From the NCBI RefSeq assembly GCF_000731675.1, contig NZ_JMIT01000006.1, forward strand, positions 129,545-177,858: a stretch of DNA of 48,314 nt, given 5' to 3'. Origin of the DNA: Pseudomonas capeferrum (GTDB lineage Bacteria; Pseudomonadota; Gammaproteobacteria; Pseudomonadales; Pseudomonadaceae). Every line of letters starts with the position of its first letter. Positions within the stretch are counted from its first letter, which is position 1. Below are positions 45,422 to 48,314 of this stretch, one piece after another. The position numbers were made by a program, and so were the translations under genes. The notes beneath the pieces are model-generated. The model was not told the origin of the DNA and did not search any database. It was given only the letters and a program-made list of their open reading frames with translations.

Positions 45422-45847
45422 CTATTCGCCAGTTGCAATACCCTGGCAGAAAATAATTTTATGTTTTAAGTCTTTGAAATCACTGGAAAGTGCGGCGAGT
45501 ACGGTTTGGTCCAGCAACCGCTCGCTTTCCGGGGAAACCTTAAGCCAGAGACCATCGGCCCCCGGCAGCTGACCCGACACCGGCAATGCATTGATATCCA
45601 GGCTCAGCAAGCGCTGACGCAGTGCATCAAGCTGCTCTTTACCCGCCAGGCCACCGACAACCAGGCACTCATCGCGACGTCGGGCCGGTGTGGACACGCC
45701 TGTTTCACGCAGCAGGCGGATCTCTTGTTGGTTACCTTTGTACAACGATAGCGGGGCGACATCCTTGACCTTGAGCGGGGCTTCCTGTTGATGCCAGACG
45801 TAATAGAAGACGTTGAGCACCAGCAACAGCAGAAACAACCAACGCAT
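45422..45847 (-). CDS. Small membrane-anchored protein of unknown function, possibly SPOR-like
   Basis: A 141-residue protein with an N-terminal membrane anchor MRWLFLLLLVLNVFYYVW and a soluble part predicted to be periplasmic. Residues from about CLVVGGLAGKEQLDALRQRL on have the spacing of a SPOR-type repeat, but I am not certain. The ATG at 45847 has GAGG just before it and follows the coaX stop by 7 bases, so it is the third gene of a birA-coaX operon. A protein in the same place is present in P. aeruginosa as a hypothetical. I cannot state a function. Confidence 0.7.
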   Translation of the reverse strand: MRWLFLLLLVLNVFYYVWHQQEAPLKVKDVAPLSLYKGNQQEIRLLRETGVSTPARRRDECLVVGGLAGKEQLDALRQRLLSLDINALPVSGQLPGADGLWLKVSPESERLLDQTVLAALSSDFKDLKHKIIFCQGIATGE

Positions 45848-45854
45848 AAGCACC

Positions 45855-46604
45855 TCAGTCCAATGGGCAGGCCATTGCCAGGCCAACGAATACCAGGTCA
45901 GGGACCACCCGCGCCTGCGGCGCAGCTTCACGCACCAACGGCGCATCCCCGCCGGTAAGGAACACGGTAAAATCCTCCCCCCACAGCGCACGCGCCTGTT
46001 CGAGCTGAGTCCGAGCAAAGCCTTGCAGCATTAATACGCAACCACGCTCCACAGCCTCGACGGTTGAGCGCCCCGGGGCAAGGCTGGTCAATGCACGCGC
46101 TGCCGAAGCATCGTCATAGCGGATACGCCGGGTATGTGTACGCAACTGACTACGCATCAGCGGCATCCCCGGACAGATATAACCACCCAGGTGCTCGCCA
46201 TCGGCGGCGATGAAGTCAGCCTTGGCGGCGGTCCCCAGGTCGATCACCAGGCAAGCACCCTTGGCCAGGTGAAACGCACCCAACGCTGCGAGCCAGCGAT
46301 CCATGCCCAGGCGTTGATAGTCTTCATAGCCGTTACGCACCCCCGCTGCTTGCTGCGCAGGCTCTGCGACTTGCGCCACCACACGGAATGCCTGGCCGAT
46401 CAGCGCACAAAGTGCAGCAGTTTCTTCCTCGCTGCGCACACTGACAATACGGCAACCCGACAAACGCAGCGACGCCAAGGTACTGACCTCGGCCACCAGC
46501 GACTGGTCCGAATCGACAATACCGCCGCCCACGATCGTAGCGTCGCCAGCATGAATGACCCGCCACTTGATAAAGCTGTTACCGCAATCGAGCTCAAGAA
46601 TCAT
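45855..46604 (-). CDS. coaX: Type III pantothenate kinase
   Basis: A 249-residue CoaX that phosphorylates pantothenate in the first step of coenzyme A synthesis. It has the ASKHA-fold motifs: the N-terminal LELDCGNSFIKW with Asp6, GMDRW with Asp102, the DLGTA phosphate motif (122-126) and TGGDA near the C-terminus. The start is ATG 46604 (GAGG 11 bases upstream); it overlaps the birA 3' end by 11 bases, so translation is coupled. Confidence 0.96.
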   Translation of the reverse strand: MILELDCGNSFIKWRVIHAGDATIVGGGIVDSDQSLVAEVSTLASLRLSGCRIVSVRSEEETAALCALIGQAFRVVAQVAEPAQQAAGVRNGYEDYQRLGMDRWLAALGAFHLAKGACLVIDLGTAAKADFIAADGEHLGGYICPGMPLMRSQLRTHTRRIRYDDASAARALTSLAPGRSTVEAVERGCVLMLQGFARTQLEQARALWGEDFTVFLTGGDAPLVREAAPQARVVPDLVFVGLAMACPLD

Positions 46605-47553
46605 CACGCAACCTCAAACTGAGCTCACCACCGCTGAAGCTCTTTTCCACACCGTCGACCTCAAGGCGCAAGCCGCCCTGCCCGTCCACACCAAGCACCA
46701 CCCCATCGATCCGGGTGCTGCCGGCAACCAGCGATACGTTACGCCCCTGCCATAGATGCGCTTGCTCCCATTCCTCCTGGAATGCGGCAAAACCATAGCG
46801 GCGGTGACGCGCCAATTCATGTTGCAGTTGCTGGCTGAGCATCGCCACCAAGTGATTGCGATCAACTGCGGCGCCAACCTCACGTCGCATCGAGGTCCAC
46901 GCCTGGTCGACCTGGTCATTGGTCTGCATGTTCACATTAATGCCAATACCAAGCACCACGTGACAGACGTCTGCCGGGTCGCCGACCAGCTCAAGCAAGA
47001 TGCCCGTGATCTTCTGCCCACGCACAAGCACATCATTGGGCCATTTGAGCCCCACATCCTTTACACCGAAACCTTGCAGCGTACGCATTACCGCCAACCC
47101 CACCACCAGGCTCAGCCCTTCGAGCTGGCGCATGCCGCCTTCGACCCGCAAGACGAGGCTGTAATAGAGGTTTTCTGCAAAGGGGCTTACCCATTGACGA
47201 CCGCGGCGGCCACGCCCGGCATTCTGGCGCTCGGCCAGCACCAGAAAAGGAGCAGCCTGCCCCTCACCCGCAAGCCGCAGCCCTTCGGCGTTGGTCGAAT
47301 CAATGGTTTCGTGGATGAAAACTGGCCACTGCTCGCCCTCGGCAAACTCGGCGATCGCCTTCGCTTCGAGCAGGGCCAGAGGCGCCGCTAACTGGTAGCC
47401 GCGGCCACGAACCTTGTGAATGGTGAGGTTCAACTCAGTCTCCAGGTGCTGCAGCTGCTTCCAAACGGCGCTGCGACTCACCCCGAGGGCTGCCCCCAAG
47501 GCTTCTCCGGAATGGAACCGGCCATCCTTGAGGAGATTCAACAACTTCAGCAT
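46594..47553 (-). CDS. birA: Biotin--protein ligase and biotin operon repressor BirA
   Basis: A 319-residue bifunctional BirA. Residues 1-60 are a winged-helix DNA-binding domain (SGEALGAALGVSRSAVWKQL). The catalytic domain has GRGRRGRQW (113-121) that binds biotinyl-AMP, KWPND (170-174) with the following Lys181, and a C-terminal domain ending FSGGELSLRL. It attaches biotin to acetyl-CoA carboxylase and other enzymes. The ATG at 47553 is chosen over an earlier ATG because the family begins near MLKLL. It lies directly after the rRNA operon. Confidence 0.96.
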   Translation of the reverse strand: MLKLLNLLKDGRFHSGEALGAALGVSRSAVWKQLQHLETELNLTIHKVRGRGYQLAAPLALLEAKAIAEFAEGEQWPVFIHETIDSTNAEGLRLAGEGQAAPFLVLAERQNAGRGRRGRQWVSPFAENLYYSLVLRVEGGMRQLEGLSLVVGLAVMRTLQGFGVKDVGLKWPNDVLVRGQKITGILLELVGDPADVCHVVLGIGINVNMQTNDQVDQAWTSMRREVGAAVDRNHLVAMLSQQLQHELARHRRYGFAAFQEEWEQAHLWQGRNVSLVAGSTRIDGVVLGVDGQGGLRLEVDGVEKSFSGGELSLRLRDDS

Positions 47554-47662
47554 GCCAGTCTCGACTTGGAATAAGGCTGGCATGATAGCTATGGGTAGTG
47601 GCCTTGCATAGGAAAAGGGCCGCCCGCAGACGCTACCAACAGGGAGTTTCCAGCCGCAAAGA

Positions 47663-47698
47663 CAAAACCCCTACCTGCTCGCGCAGATAGGGGTTTTG
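47663..47698 (-). terminator. Terminator of the rRNA operon
   Basis: CAAAACCCCTA and TAGGGGTTTTG, extended inwards by CCTGC/GCAG (with a small mismatch), form a long stem with U-runs on both sides. It follows 5S rRNA on the minus strand. Confidence 0.88.
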
Positions 47699-47707
47699 CG
47701 AAATGAA

Positions 47708-47824
47708 TCTTGACGATGACCTACTCTCACATGGGGAGACCCCACACTACCATCGGCGATGCATCGTTTCACTACTGAGTTCGGGATGGGATCAGGTGGT
47801 TCCAATGCTCTATGGTCGTCAAGA
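47708..47824 (-). rRNA. rrf: 5S ribosomal RNA
   Basis: The minus strand reads CTTGACGACCATAGAGCATT near the start, then CCTGATCCCATCCCGAACTC and CGATGGTAGTGTGGGG, and ends near GTAGGTCATCGTCAAG; the ends pair to form helix I. This is a standard Pseudomonas 5S rRNA; ends are accurate to a few bases. Confidence 0.96.
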
Positions 47825-47956
47825 AATTCTGTTGCCAGAACGTCCAGATGGACAGCCTAGCGAATTCGGATATGTGATGTTGTGATGTACATTCGAACTT
47901 TCGGTTCGTGCGTCTTCACCACCGCAATCTGCAGGAGCAAATTGCTTGGGTGTTAT
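47825..47956 (-). other. Spacer between 23S and 5S rRNA
   Basis: These 132 bases hold no tRNA. They contain an inverted repeat around GAACTTTCGGTTCG (about 47895-47908), probably part of rRNA processing structures. Confidence 0.6.
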
Positions 47957-48314
47957 ATGGTCAAGCCTCACGGGCAATTAGTATTGGTTAGCTCAACGCC
48001 TCACAGCGCTTACACACCCAACCTATCAACGTCGTAGTCTTCGACGGCCCTTTAGGGGATTCTAGATCCCAGTGAGATCTCATCTTGAGGCAAGTTTCCC
48101 GCTTAGATGCTTTCAGCGGTTATCTCTTCCGAACATAGCTACCCGGCAATGCCACTGGCGTGACAACCGGAACACCAGAGGTTCGTCCACTCCGGTCCTC
48201 TCGTACTAGGAGCAGCCCCTCTCAAATCTCAAACGTCCACGGCAGATAGGGACCGAACTGTCTCACGACGTTCTAAACCCAGCTCGCGTACCACTTTAAA
48301 TGGCGAACAGCCAT
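47957..48314 (-). rRNA. rrl: 23S ribosomal RNA, 3' end only
   Basis: The reverse complement is the 3' end of 23S rRNA: it includes the sarcin-ricin loop AGTACGAGAGGACC (near 48197-48210) and ends close to CCCGTGAGGCTTGACC. The 5' part lies beyond the right edge of the window. The 3' end is placed by analogy and may be off by a few bases. Confidence 0.95.

Noticed and set aside
47703..47885. A short open frame over the 5S rRNA gene
   Set aside because: It lies within 5S rRNA and the adjoining spacer.

Overview
This window is a chromosomal segment of a Pseudomonas, most likely of the P. putida group. The evidence is the gene order rrn - birA - coaX - small membrane protein - tRNA-Tyr/Gly/Thr - tuf - tRNA-Trp - secE - nusG - rplKAJL - rpoBC - rpsLG - fusA - tuf - S10/spc/alpha operons - katA - bfrA - uvrA - yajR-type MFS - ssb. 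The protein sequences, high GC content and Pseudomonas REP-like repeats agree. Almost everything from 6 kb to the right end reads on the minus strand, so transcription of the core runs right to left.

Layout, left to right. 1-863: non-coding DNA with REP-like repeats, a strongly structured leader-like segment (about 366-539) and a frameshifted DUF6124-type small gene. 864-5334: an accessory-looking locus. A minus-strand operon (Fe(II)/2-oxoglutarate dioxygenase, TauE/SafE-family permease, YdfG-like dehydrogenase) is divergent from a MocR-type regulator, with repeated ATCG-N3-CAAT sites between them. 5463-5957: an exported GlcG/HbpS-family protein. 6066-10985: ssb and a YajR-type MFS transporter, divergent from uvrA. 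11054-13120: bfrA and katA (iron storage and peroxide defence). 13293-26981: the alpha, spc and S10 ribosomal protein operons as one nearly continuous block. 27123-31467: the str operon (tuf, fusA, rpsG, rpsL). 31679-43536: rpoC, rpoB, rplL, rplJ, rplA, rplK, nusG, secE. 43581-45269: tRNA-Trp, the second tuf, then tRNA-Thr, tRNA-Gly and tRNA-Tyr. 45422-47553: a small membrane protein, coaX and birA. 47663-48314: rrn terminator, 5S rRNA and the 3' end of 23S rRNA, which is cut by the window edge.

The core encodes translation (ribosomal proteins, EF-Tu twice, EF-G, tRNAs), transcription (alpha, beta and beta' of RNA polymerase, NusG) and protein export (SecY, SecE). Several promoters of the form TTGACA/TTGATT-N16/17-TAGAAT/TATAAT, and hairpins acting as terminators or attenuators, divide the block into transcription units.

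Main points for a second look: (1) the uncharacterised mocR/dioxygenase/permease/dehydrogenase locus and its operator array; (2) Gly at RpoB residue 521 and Arg at 514, in the rifampicin-resistance cluster; (3) one of the two tuf genes encodes Asp instead of Val at residue 80, beside the GTPase G3 motif, while the rest of the two proteins reads the same; (4) a terminator-like hairpin plus promoter inside the spc operon; (5) the structured leader in front of the broken DUF6124-type gene. All functional statements come from reading the sequence and remembered family features; no database search was run.
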